Source: Cupriavidus necator N-1 | Lineage (GTDB): Bacteria; Pseudomonadota; Gammaproteobacteria; Burkholderiales; Burkholderiaceae | Direction of reading: 5' to 3' | Assembly: GCF_000219215.1 (NCBI RefSeq) | Contig: NC_015723.1 | Location: forward strand, 1,550,001-1,614,000 | Length of the DNA stretch: 64,000 nt | Part shown: positions 17,265 through 25,503 of the stretch, piece after piece | How positions within the stretch are numbered: the stretch's first letter is position 1 | Layout: every line of letters begins with the position of its first letter | Notes under the pieces: generated by a model | What the model was told of the DNA's origin: nothing | Databases searched by the model: none | Seen by the model: the letters and a program-made list of their open reading frames with translations, nothing else | Translations under genes and position numbers: made by a program

Positions 17265-19592
17265 TCAGGCCGCCGCCGCGGGCTGCCGACGGGACGGGGT
17301 CAGCAACACCGGCACCGACTTCGACGTGGGCGTGCCGCAGCCATCGCCAGTGCTTTCCAGCGGCACCAGCGGATTGGTCTCGGGGTAGTACGCCCCCAGG
17401 CAGCCTTGCGGGATGTCGTATTCGACCAGCACGAAGTCCTCGACCTGGCGCTGCACGCCGTCGTCCCAGACACTGGTGATGTCCACGTGCTGGCCCGCCT
17501 TCAGGCCAAGCCGCGCCAGGTCAGCGGGGCTGATGAAGACCACCCGGCGCAGGCCGAACACGCCGCGGTAGCGGTCGTCCAGGCCATAGATCGTGGTGTT
17601 GTACTGGTCGTGCGAGCGCGTGGTCATCATCACCATCAGCTTGTCGCCATACTTCTGGCGGGCCCGGCTGATGGGGGTGTCCTTTTCGATGCGGTTGACC
17701 AGGAACTGCGCCTTGCCCGACGGCGTATGCCAGACCCGGTTGCATGCCGCCGGCGTCAGGTGGAACCCGCCCGGCACCGCCACGCGCGCGTTGTAGCTCT
17801 CGAATCCGTCGATCACCTGCTCGATGGCGTCGCGGATGCGGGCATAGTCCTGCGCATACCAGAGCCAGTCGATCTTCTGCGAGCCCAGCGTGGCGGCCGC
17901 CATGTGCGCGACGATGGCAATCTCCGACAACAGGTGCGGCGACGCCGGCGCGTTCATGCCGAAGGAGATATGGACCATGCAGACCGAGTCCTCGACCGTC
18001 ACGCCCTGCGCCACGCCGTCCTGCTGGTCGATCTCGGTGCGGCCCAGCGTCGGCAGGATCAGCGACTCCTTGCCGTGCACCAGGTGGCTGCGGTTGAGCT
18101 TGGTGGCGATATTTACGGTCAGGTCGCACTGGCGCAGGGCCTCGAAGGTGCGCGGCGTATCCGGCGTGGCGGTGGAGAAATTGCCGCCCAGGCCGACAAA
18201 GACCTTGACCTTGCCCTCGAGCATCGCCGAGATGGTGTGGACCACGTCATACCCGTGCTTGCGCGGCGGCTCGAAGCCGAAGGCGGCCTGCAGGCGGTCC
18301 AGGAATTCCTGCTCAGGCTTCTCTTCGATACCCACCGTGCGGTCGCCCTGCACGTTCGAATGCCCGCGCACCGGCAGCAGCCCCGCACCGGGGCGCCCGA
18401 TGTTCCCGCGCATCATCATCAGGTTGGACAGGATCTGCACCGTCGGCACGGAGTGCTTATGCTGCGTCAGGCCCATGCCCCAGCAGGCGATCACGCGCTT
18501 ACCCCTGGCGTAGACCTGGGTCAGCGCATCGATATCTTCCTGCGACACGCCCGACTCGGCGACGATGTCGGCCCAGCTTTCCACGCGCAGGTCTTCGATG
18601 AAGTCGCCGAAGCCGATGGTGTGCTCGCGCACGAAATCCACGTCGATCAGGCGCTCGCGGCCGTGCCGGATGGCCTCTTCGTCGAGTTCGTCCAGGCGCT
18701 TGGCCATGCCCTTGATCAACGCAAAGTCGCCGCCCAGCTTGGGCTGCACGAACATCGAGGCGATCTTGGTGCTGGAGCCGGTGAGCATCTCCACCGGGTG
18801 CTGCGGGCTGGTAAAGCGCTCCACCCCGCGTTCGCGCAGCGGGTTGATCGACACAATGGTGGCGCCGCGCCGCGCGCACTCGCGCAGCTCGCCCAGCATG
18901 CGCGGATGGTTGGTGGCCGCGTTGTGGCCGAACAGCAGGATGGTGTCGGCATGCTCGAAATCATCCAGCACCACGGTGGCCTTGCCCACGCCGATGGTCG
19001 GCGGCAGGCCCCGGCTGGTGGCCTCGTGGCACATGTTCGAGCAGTCGGGGAAGTTGTTGGTGCCATAGGCTCGCACGAACAGCTGGTAGAGGAAGGCGGC
19101 CTCGTTGCTGGCGCGCCCCGACGTATAGAATGCGGCCTGGTTCGGGTCCGGCAGCGCGCGCAGGTGGCGCCCGATCAGCGCAAAGGCCTCGTCCCAGGCG
19201 ATCGCACGGTACTTGTCGGTCTGCGCGTCATAGACCATGGGGTGCGTCAGCCGCCCGTGCTGCTCCAGCTCATAATCGGTCTGCGCCATCAGCGACGTCA
19301 CCGTGTGCTGCGCAAAGAACTCAGGGGTCACGCGCATGCTGGTGGATTCGGCGGCCACGGCCTTGACGCCGTTCTCGCAGAATTCAAAGGTGGAGGCGTG
19401 CTGCCGGTCCGGCCAGGCACAGCCGGGGCAGTCGAAGCCATCGGCCTGGTTCTGCTTGAACAGCATCTTGTACTTGCCTCCGGCAACCTTCTCCTTGATC
19501 AGGTTGATGGCAACGTACTTCAGCGCACCCCAGCCGGCGGCGGGGTGGGTGTAGGGGGCGATGTGGCCTTTTTCAGGGGTCGGGGAGCTCAT
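17265..19592 (-). CDS. FdhF/YdeP-family molybdopterin oxidoreductase
   Basis: A 775-residue bis-MGD enzyme of the group related to formate dehydrogenase H and E. coli YdeP. Residues around 50 carry FDCPGCAWPD, the iron-sulfur segment of the family. NNFPDCSNMCHEATSRGL near residue 190 is the active-site loop with the candidate molybdenum-ligating Cys. LLFGHNAATNHPRM, CWGMGLTQHKHSV and the C-terminal MMTTRSHDQYNTTIYG bind the cofactor. No Tat signal, so it is cytoplasmic. The neighbours fdhD and moeA support a formate-dehydrogenase-like role, but YdeP relatives lack a proven substrate. Confidence 0.9.
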   Translation of the reverse strand: MSSPTPEKGHIAPYTHPAAGWGALKYVAINLIKEKVAGGKYKMLFKQNQADGFDCPGCAWPDRQHASTFEFCENGVKAVAAESTSMRVTPEFFAQHTVTSLMAQTDYELEQHGRLTHPMVYDAQTDKYRAIAWDEAFALIGRHLRALPDPNQAAFYTSGRASNEAAFLYQLFVRAYGTNNFPDCSNMCHEATSRGLPPTIGVGKATVVLDDFEHADTILLFGHNAATNHPRMLGELRECARRGATIVSINPLRERGVERFTSPQHPVEMLTGSSTKIASMFVQPKLGGDFALIKGMAKRLDELDEEAIRHGRERLIDVDFVREHTIGFGDFIEDLRVESWADIVAESGVSQEDIDALTQVYARGKRVIACWGMGLTQHKHSVPTVQILSNLMMMRGNIGRPGAGLLPVRGHSNVQGDRTVGIEEKPEQEFLDRLQAAFGFEPPRKHGYDVVHTISAMLEGKVKVFVGLGGNFSTATPDTPRTFEALRQCDLTVNIATKLNRSHLVHGKESLILPTLGRTEIDQQDGVAQGVTVEDSVCMVHISFGMNAPASPHLLSEIAIVAHMAAATLGSQKIDWLWYAQDYARIRDAIEQVIDGFESYNARVAVPGGFHLTPAACNRVWHTPSGKAQFLVNRIEKDTPISRARQKYGDKLMVMMTTRSHDQYNTTIYGLDDRYRGVFGLRRVVFISPADLARLGLKAGQHVDITSVWDDGVQRQVEDFVLVEYDIPQGCLGAYYPETNPLVPLESTGDGCGTPTSKSVPVLLTPSRRQPAAAA

Positions 19593-19742
19593 TGGCGTGG
19601 TGTCCTGTAACGACGGGGGCGCTGTCCGGCGGCCTGCGCTGCTTATCGAAGGGGGCCGGATCGTTGCGGTGTCACCAGATTAGATTTCCCGGGTGCCCAC
19701 GGGTACATACAAACAGGCGCTCCCCCGGGGAGCACAGTTGCT

Positions 19743-20651
19743 TCAGACCAGCGGGAACGCCTTCACCAGGTGCCGCAGCAAGCTGTCAGCCACCGGCGAC
19801 AGGTGCCGGCCGGTCCGGGTGATGATGTGGATGCGGCTATTGTTCAGGATGGGATTGGCCAGCGGCAATGACACCAGCTGCCTGAACTGCGGCTCCTTCA
19901 GCGCCACCGAGCGTGCCGTCATGATGTAGCCCAGCCCCATCGCTGCATATTCCCACAGCACCTTGAACGAGTTGGTCACAAGCATCGGCTTCAGGGTGAC
20001 GTGCTCGTCCAGCTCCGCCGCCTGGATATGCTTGCGCACACCGAACGATTCCGTCAGCGCCGCTCCCTGGTGCGGCGCCAGGTCCGCGAGCGTCAGCGCG
20101 CGGCGCCTGCGCGCCAACGGATGGTCCTTGTGCACATGCACGCGGATCGGCGACAGCCTTGAATAGTGCGAGCGCAGGCGCACATCGTCGGGCGGCTGAA
20201 AGACAAAGCCGATATGCGCCAGGTCCTCCAGGATATGCCGCACCGTTTCATCGGTGCCGGCCACCTGGATGCTGCAGCTCACGTCGGGATGCTTGCGCAG
20301 GAAGCCCTGCAGCACGGGATCTAGCACCAGGTCGACGAAGCCTTCGCCAAAGACCAGCTCCACGTGGCCACGCCGGGCATTCTTCAGGTTGTTGACCTCG
20401 GCAAGGAAAGTATCGTTCAGGTCCTGCTGGCGCCGGGCAAACAGCGCCAGCAGGCGCCCGGCATCGGTGGCGACAACACCCCGCCCGCGCCGCTCAAGCA
20501 AAGTCAGCCCGGTATCCTGCTCCAGTTTCGCCACGGCGCGGCTCACCACCGACGGATCCAACTCAAGCACCTCGGCCGCGCCGCGCACAGTGCCGGTCTC
20601 GATGATCTGCAACAGGCACAGCGCGCGCTTGCGGTCCAGCACATCTTCCAT
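19743..20651 (-). CDS. LysR-family transcriptional regulator
   Basis: A 302-residue LysR protein. The N-terminal HTH is TVRGAAEVLELDPSVVSRAVAKLEQ, and a substrate-binding domain of two Rossmann-like lobes follows. It is divergent from the M20 amidohydrolase/Bug pair, with a TTGCA-N5-TGCAA box between them, and it also lies 150 bases upstream of the molybdo-oxidoreductase. Control of the divergent amidohydrolase is the simplest reading. Confidence 0.93.
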   Translation of the reverse strand: MEDVLDRKRALCLLQIIETGTVRGAAEVLELDPSVVSRAVAKLEQDTGLTLLERRGRGVVATDAGRLLALFARRQQDLNDTFLAEVNNLKNARRGHVELVFGEGFVDLVLDPVLQGFLRKHPDVSCSIQVAGTDETVRHILEDLAHIGFVFQPPDDVRLRSHYSRLSPIRVHVHKDHPLARRRRALTLADLAPHQGAALTESFGVRKHIQAAELDEHVTLKPMLVTNSFKVLWEYAAMGLGYIMTARSVALKEPQFRQLVSLPLANPILNNSRIHIITRTGRHLSPVADSLLRHLVKAFPLV

Positions 20652-20710
20652 GTCTTCCTCCTCTGGCTCGCGGCGCCGGCCCAGGACGGCAGCGCGCGGA
20701 TTCTTCTAAT

Positions 20711-20727
20711 GTTGCAAATTATGCAAC
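20711..20727. promoter_or_regulatory. LysR-type operator between LysR gene and amidohydrolase
   Basis: GTTGCA-AATTA-TGCAAC is a perfect inverted repeat containing T-N11-A (TTGCA-N5-TGCAA), the classic LysR recognition form. It is located 60 bases from the regulator start and 80 from the amidohydrolase start. Confidence 0.6.
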
Positions 20728-20806
20728 GTTTCGCTCTTACCATTGTCATGGTTTCGGCAAGCGCATGCGTGGAGAATGCGGTGGACGACCACGCTCCGAT
20801 ACCGCC

Positions 20807-21988
20807 ATGAACCAGGCCCCGCTTGCCGATCTGCACCAATCCATCCAGACCCTGTCGCCGGAGTTCGTTGAGATCCGCCGAAAGATCCATGCGCACCCCG
20901 AACTGGCCTTTGAAGAGCGCCGGACCAGCGACCTGGTCGCCGGGCGGCTGGCGGCATGGGGCTACGAAGTGCATCGTGGCATGGGCACCACCGGTGTCGT
21001 GGGCAGGCTCAGGAAGGGGCAAGGCAGCAAGGCGCTGGGCATCCGCGCCGACATGGACGCGCTGCCGATCCAGGAGAAGACCGGCCTGGACTACGCCAGC
21101 ACCATCGCCGGCAAGATGCACGCCTGCGGCCATGACGGGCACACGGCGATCCTGCTGTGCGCCGCCAGGTACCTGGCCGAGTCCGCCGATTTCAATGGCA
21201 CGCTGAACCTGATCTTCCAGCCGGCCGAAGAGAACGAAGGCGGTGCGCTGCGCATGTTGGAAGATGGGCTGTTCGAGCAATTCCCCTGCGACGAAATCTA
21301 TGCGCTGCACAATTCCCCGGGCCTGCCGGTCGGCCAGATCGGGGTCATCGCCGGCCCTGCCATGGCCTCGTTCGACCGCGCCACGGTCACGCTGCGCGGC
21401 CGCGGCGCCCATGGCGCCATGCCGCATCATGGCATCGACGCCATGCAGTGCGCCGCCAGCATTGTGCTGGGCCTGCAATCGATCGTCAGCCGCGAGATCG
21501 ATGCGCTCAAGTCGGCGGTCATTACGGTGGGCTCCATCCAGGCCGGCACCACCTACAACGTCGTGCCCGATAGCGCAACGATCAAGATCGGCGTGCGCAC
21601 GCTGGACCCGCAGGTGCGCACGCTGGTCGAGGCGCGCATCAGCGAATTTGTCGCCGCCCAGGCCCAGAGCTTCCGGCTGCAATCCGAGGTCGTCTACGAA
21701 CGCAAGTACCCGGTGCTGGTCAACCACGACGCGCAGACCGAGCGCGCGCGCCAGGCCGCGATCCGGCTGGTGGGCGCGGACAACGTGGTCGAGCGCCCGC
21801 CGGTGATGGGCAGCGAGGACTTCGCCTACATGCTGGAGCACCGGCCCGGTGCCTACATCCGGCTTGGCAACGGCCTGGGCGAAGATGGCGGTTGCATGGT
21901 CCACAACCCCCTGTACGACTTCAATGACAAGGCTCTGCCTGTCGGTGCCGCATTCTGGGCACACCTGACGCAAAGCTATCTGGTTTGA
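20807..21988 (+). CDS. M20-family amidohydrolase (hippurate hydrolase-like)
   Basis: A 393-residue dizinc amidohydrolase from ATG 20807. Metal and catalytic motifs are IRADMDALPIQE, GKMHACGHDGHTAILL, FQPAEENEGGA and VMGSEDFAYMLEHRPGAY. The central dimerisation domain (VTLRGRGAHGAMPHHGIDAM) is present. Relatives hydrolyse N-acyl amino acids or hippurate, and the substrate here is unknown. The Bug binding protein starts 26 bases after it, so the pair probably handles one imported compound under the divergent LysR protein. Confidence 0.92.
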   Translation: MNQAPLADLHQSIQTLSPEFVEIRRKIHAHPELAFEERRTSDLVAGRLAAWGYEVHRGMGTTGVVGRLRKGQGSKALGIRADMDALPIQEKTGLDYASTIAGKMHACGHDGHTAILLCAARYLAESADFNGTLNLIFQPAEENEGGALRMLEDGLFEQFPCDEIYALHNSPGLPVGQIGVIAGPAMASFDRATVTLRGRGAHGAMPHHGIDAMQCAASIVLGLQSIVSREIDALKSAVITVGSIQAGTTYNVVPDSATIKIGVRTLDPQVRTLVEARISEFVAAQAQSFRLQSEVVYERKYPVLVNHDAQTERARQAAIRLVGADNVVERPPVMGSEDFAYMLEHRPGAYIRLGNGLGEDGGCMVHNPLYDFNDKALPVGAAFWAHLTQSYLV

Positions 21989-22014
21989 ACAACAATTCCC
22001 CGGGGACATCCGCC

Positions 22015-23025
22015 ATGGCTTCACTGAACCGCCGCCGCTTCCTTCAATACGCCGGTCTTTCCGCCGGCACCTCCGTGCTGGCCGGCCTGCCGGCCTTTGC
22101 CGCAGACAACTTTCCCGCCAAGTCGCTGTCCCTGGTGGTCCCCTACCCGGCCGGCGGTGCCAGCGACACTTCTGCCCGCATCTTCGGGGAATCCATCGGC
22201 AAGAGCGTCAGGCAGCAGGTGATCGTCGAGAACTACGGTGGCGGTACTGGGCTGATCGGCGCCAACAAGGTGCTGGGCGCACCGGCTGATGGCTACACCT
22301 TCTTCCACGGGTCGATCAACGAGGTCTTCCTGGCCCCCATGCTCAACCCGGCGGCGCGCTACAAGCCGCAGGACTTCCAGCTGGCCGCACCCATCAGCGA
22401 CGCCAACATCGTGCTGCTCGTCAGGAACGGCATTGCCGTCGATGTCCTGGACAAGTTCCTGGACTATGCGAAGCAAAGCAAGGGAAAACCGCTGACCTAC
22501 GCCACGGTCGGCATCGACTCCATCTATCACCTCATGGGCGATGCCCTCGCTGCCCGGCTCGGCGTGCCCTTCCTGCACGTGCCGTACAAGGGCGGCGCAC
22601 CGGCGCTGCAGGGCCTTGCCGGCGGTGAGGTCGACTTTGCCATCCTGCCTTACCAGTCCAGTTTCGACAGCATGCAGCAACAGGGCCGGCTGAAGGTGCT
22701 AAGCAGCTTCGCCAGGGCTCTGCCCCCGGCACTCAAGCATATTCCGCTGATCTCGCAAAGCCGGATGGTGCCCGACTTCGAGTACTCGATCGGCGGCGGC
22801 TACTTCGTCAGGCAGGGCACGCCCGCGAGCCGGGTGGCGGTACTGCGCAAGGCGATTGGCGAAGCCCTGGCCAAGCCCGAGATCCGGGCCAAGCTGGAAG
22901 CCGAGGGACGTACGGTCGCACAGCCGATCGACAGCCAGGAGCAGGCGAATCAGGTCTTCGACCAGTACCTGGGACGTGTCACACAACTGATCCGGAACGT
23001 GGGCCGCAAGACCAACGCGTCCTGA
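22015..23025 (+). CDS. tripartite tricarboxylate transporter (Bug/TctC) substrate-binding protein
   Basis: A 336-residue periplasmic protein from ATG 22015. The start MASLNRRRFLQYAGLSAGTS is a twin-arginine-type signal, with cleavage expected after AFA-AD. VVPYPAGGASDTSARIFGE and PFLHVPYKGGAPALQGLAGGEVD are hallmarks of the very large Bug family of Burkholderiales. No TctA/TctB membrane subunits are nearby, as is common for orphan Bug proteins. A TTG at 21985 overlapping the upstream stop gives a longer frame but loses the RBS context. Confidence 0.93.
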   Translation: MASLNRRRFLQYAGLSAGTSVLAGLPAFAADNFPAKSLSLVVPYPAGGASDTSARIFGESIGKSVRQQVIVENYGGGTGLIGANKVLGAPADGYTFFHGSINEVFLAPMLNPAARYKPQDFQLAAPISDANIVLLVRNGIAVDVLDKFLDYAKQSKGKPLTYATVGIDSIYHLMGDALAARLGVPFLHVPYKGGAPALQGLAGGEVDFAILPYQSSFDSMQQQGRLKVLSSFARALPPALKHIPLISQSRMVPDFEYSIGGGYFVRQGTPASRVAVLRKAIGEALAKPEIRAKLEAEGRTVAQPIDSQEQANQVFDQYLGRVTQLIRNVGRKTNAS

Positions 23026-23058
23026 AGGCTTGTCGCAGCAGGCGCCTGAGCTGGCCGG

Positions 23059-23819
23059 TCAGGCTGCCTTGGGTGACACACCCGGGGCAAGCCGTTCGGC
23101 CAGGAAGGCCTGCATTGCCGCCCAGGACCGGCGGTCCGCCGCCGCATCATAGGCAATGCCACGTTCCGGAAGATTCGCCCCTCGAACGTGAATGCGTGCC
23201 GGGCATGGCCATAGGCATGTAGCTGCCAGTCCGCGCCGGCGCCGGTCAGTTCCCCTGCAATGCCGAGAACGTCGTTCGGCGGCGCGACCGGGTCTTCCCA
23301 ACCATGCAGTAGCAGGATGCTGGAGGTGATGGGTGCTTGCGGGCCGATCCGCGGCGCGTGGAGCACCCCGTGAAAGCTGACGGTAGCCAGAAGGTTTGGC
23401 GGGGCCGCGCGCGCCAGATACGGGGCGCACAGGGCGCCGAAGCAATACCCGAGCGCGGCCATCCGGTGCGCATCGACTCCGGGAAACCTGGTGGCCGCAT
23501 CGAACCCGGCCAACAGGCGCCGGCGAAACAGGCGGCGATCGGCCATCATCGGGCCCATGAGATGCGCGTTGTCTCCCAGCTCGTCACCACGGACGCCCTT
23601 GCCGTACACGTCTGCGGCAAAGCCGATGTAGCCCAGTGCCGCGAGCTGGTCGGCGCAGCGGCGCATCGCGGCGTTGAGTCCACTCCATTCATGGGCCAGC
23701 AGCACGCACGGCGTGCGTTGCGCCAGCCCGGCGGGCCGCGCTACATACCCTTCGAAGACAGTCGTGCCATCCGTGTACTCGACCAACGATCGTTCCAGCG
23801 GCAGTTTCCCGGCGTCCAT
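23059..23819 (-). pseudogene. dienelactone hydrolase family protein, single-base frameshift
   Basis: An alpha/beta hydrolase of about 253 residues if read through one frameshift. The main frame starts at ATG 23819 (MDAGKLPLERSLVEY) and shows the nucleophile motif GYCFGALCAP, the acid in LLLHGWEDPV and the His in YGHARHAFTFEG. After FEG it leaves the family sequence. The natural C-terminus (ANLPERGIAYDAAADRRSW to SPKAA, stop at 23059) lies in the next frame. One missing G in the G4 run at 23178-23181 (C on the plus strand) explains it. All catalytic residues precede the shift. Real mutation and sequencing error cannot be separated here. Confidence 0.85.
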
Positions 23820-23900
23820 AGCATGCTTCTTTCGAGCCGCCAGAATGCGGCAGGCTGGGAGCGCTGTATTGAACGTTTGGGACGCCAGGTGCTTGCGTCG

Positions 23901-24455
23901 TCAGAGATAGAAGGCCGGGGCATCGTCTGGCAGGCGTCCGAAGTACTCGGCAAGCGGCGATGGCCCGTTGCGCGCATAGTCGCCCGGCGTCTGGGCCAGG
24001 CGCCGTCGCCAGCTCCGGATCTTATGCGGCTGATCGCTATAGCCCGACAGCGCGTCGCCCTCGCCGCGTTGCACGGCCTGGATGCTGAACTGCAATCGCT
24101 CCAGGTCCATCAACTGCTTGGGGCCAAGGCCAAGGTGCCGCTCGAACCAGCGGTTCAGCTGGCGCCGGTTGACGGCGGTCAGGCTGGCGACTTCCTGCAC
24201 CTGCCGTCCCTGGCGCAGCAGCGCATGCGCCGCCCTGATCGTCGCCAGTTCCGCAGGCGGCCGGATAGCCGTCATGCGCTGCAGCAACCACGCGTCCAGC
24301 TGGCAGGCAATCCGCGCCGGCGTCCAGGCGGCGCTCAGGTCGGCGCTGAGCGCGTGGGCCGCGCCATCCCCAAGGTATCCGGCCAGGGCATTTAATAGCA
24401 CTACCGGCGCTAGTTGACGGTGTGGCCGCCGCGGCGCGCCTTGTGATAAAGGCAC
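23901..24455 (-). CDS. AraC-family regulator, N-terminally truncated
   Basis: A 184-residue frame from GTG 24455 whose second half is an AraC-type DNA-binding domain: VQEVASLTAVNRRQLNRWFERHLGLGPKQLMDLERL is the first HTH and a weaker second one follows. Full-length relatives are about 250-280 residues, and most of the N-terminal effector domain is missing. The codon directly upstream of the start is TGA, and the sequence beyond is the chrB operator. It was therefore probably cut when the chr operon was placed here and may be a remnant. Confidence 0.6.
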   Translation of the reverse strand: MPLSQGAPRRPHRQLAPVVLLNALAGYLGDGAAHALSADLSAAWTPARIACQLDAWLLQRMTAIRPPAELATIRAAHALLRQGRQVQEVASLTAVNRRQLNRWFERHLGLGPKQLMDLERLQFSIQAVQRGEGDALSGYSDQPHKIRSWRRRLAQTPGDYARNGPSPLAEYFGRLPDDAPAFYL

Positions 24456-24465
24456 TCACAGATGA

Positions 24466-24516
24466 ATTTGTAGAGATCGCTACATAGTTGATCAACACTC
24501 TACAAATACTTAGTAT
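24466..24516 (+). promoter_or_regulatory. chrBA promoter with nested operator palindromes
   Basis: ATTTGTAGAG (24466-24475) and CTCTACAAAT (24498-24507) are perfect 10-bp inverted arms, 32 bp start to start (three turns). Between them lies the perfect palindrome GTTGATCAAC (24487-24496). A promoter is embedded here: -35 TTGATC (24488-24493), 17-bp spacer, -10 TAGTAT (24511-24516). The predicted start is at about 24523, which is the A of the chrB ATG. ChrB itself is the likely ligand-responsive repressor. Confidence 0.65.
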
Positions 24517-24522
24517 CGGCCC

Positions 24523-25479
24523 ATGGAACCAGCTCCGGAACTGTGGACCCTCCTCGTCATCAGCCTGCCAACCAAGGGCGCTACTGCCCGGATGCGCATC
24601 TGGCGAGCCCTCAAGGCACTAGGCTGCGCTGCATTGCGCGACGGCGCCTATCTGTTGCCGACGGCAAGCGCGCAAAGCGCTCAACTGCGCGACCTGGCCG
24701 ATGAAACCATCCAGGAAGGCGGCCAGGCCTGGCTGCTGAACGTGCGCGCGCAAGATCCGGCGGAGGCTCACGCCTACCGGACACTGTTTGACCGCACGGC
24801 CGACTACGCCGGCTGGCTGGCCGCCCTCTCCGAGGACCGCAAGAGCTTGTCCGGCCAGGATGAAGCCGGGATCGCCCGCCTGCTGCGCCGGCACGGCCGT
24901 GCCTTTGATGCCATCGCCGGGACCGACTTTTTCCCCAACGACGCCTCGGCCAACGCCGCCTTGCAATGGCGGGACTTCAACAGTGCGGTCGAAACCCTGC
25001 GCTCGCCAGGCGAGCCCCAGCCTGCAAGCGGCGGCATCCCGCGCCGGGATCCTGCCCAATACCAGGGGCGCGACTGGGCAACGCGGCGCCACCTGTGGGT
25101 GGACCGGGTTGCCTGCGCGTGGCTGATCCAGCGTTTTATTGACCCGCATGCGCGCTTCCTGTGGCTGGAGCATCCCGCGGACTGCCCGCATGACGCGCTG
25201 GGTTTCGACTTCGACGGCGCCGCCTTCACGCATGTGGGCGACAAGGTTTCATTTGAGGTGCTGCTGGCCAGCTTCGGGCTGGACGCCGACCGCGGACTGG
25301 CCCGCCTGGCCAGCATGGTCCACGCCCTGGATATCGGCGGGGCCCAGGTGCCCGAAGCCAGCGGCTTCGAAGCCGTACTTGCCGGCGCGCGCGAGCACCT
25401 GGCGGATGACGACGCACTGCTGGCCGAAATCGGCCGTACCCTGGATTCCCTTTATGTGCATTTTTCCGGAAAGCGATAG
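24523..25479 (+). CDS. chrB: chromate resistance regulator ChrB
   Basis: A 318-residue ChrB. The N-terminal domain (WTLLVISLPTKGATARMRIWRALKALG) resembles a DNA-binding fold. The C-terminal ChrB domain starts at about residue 185 with ATRRHLWVDRVACAWLIQRF and includes GFDFDGAAFTHVGDKVSFE. ChrB proteins regulate chr operons in response to chromate. There is no Shine-Dalgarno sequence before ATG 24523, and the promoter geometry puts the transcript start on the ATG, so the message is probably leaderless. chrA follows after 24 bases. Confidence 0.93.
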   Translation: MEPAPELWTLLVISLPTKGATARMRIWRALKALGCAALRDGAYLLPTASAQSAQLRDLADETIQEGGQAWLLNVRAQDPAEAHAYRTLFDRTADYAGWLAALSEDRKSLSGQDEAGIARLLRRHGRAFDAIAGTDFFPNDASANAALQWRDFNSAVETLRSPGEPQPASGGIPRRDPAQYQGRDWATRRHLWVDRVACAWLIQRFIDPHARFLWLEHPADCPHDALGFDFDGAAFTHVGDKVSFEVLLASFGLDADRGLARLASMVHALDIGGAQVPEASGFEAVLAGAREHLADDDALLAEIGRTLDSLYVHFSGKR

Positions 25480-25503
25480 CACCATGCCCCTGAGGTCCAC
25501 GAC

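Noticed and set aside
17073..19610. 845-residue plus-strand frame opposite the molybdo-oxidoreductase
   Set aside because: Low-complexity antisense frame; the minus-strand protein shows all family motifs.
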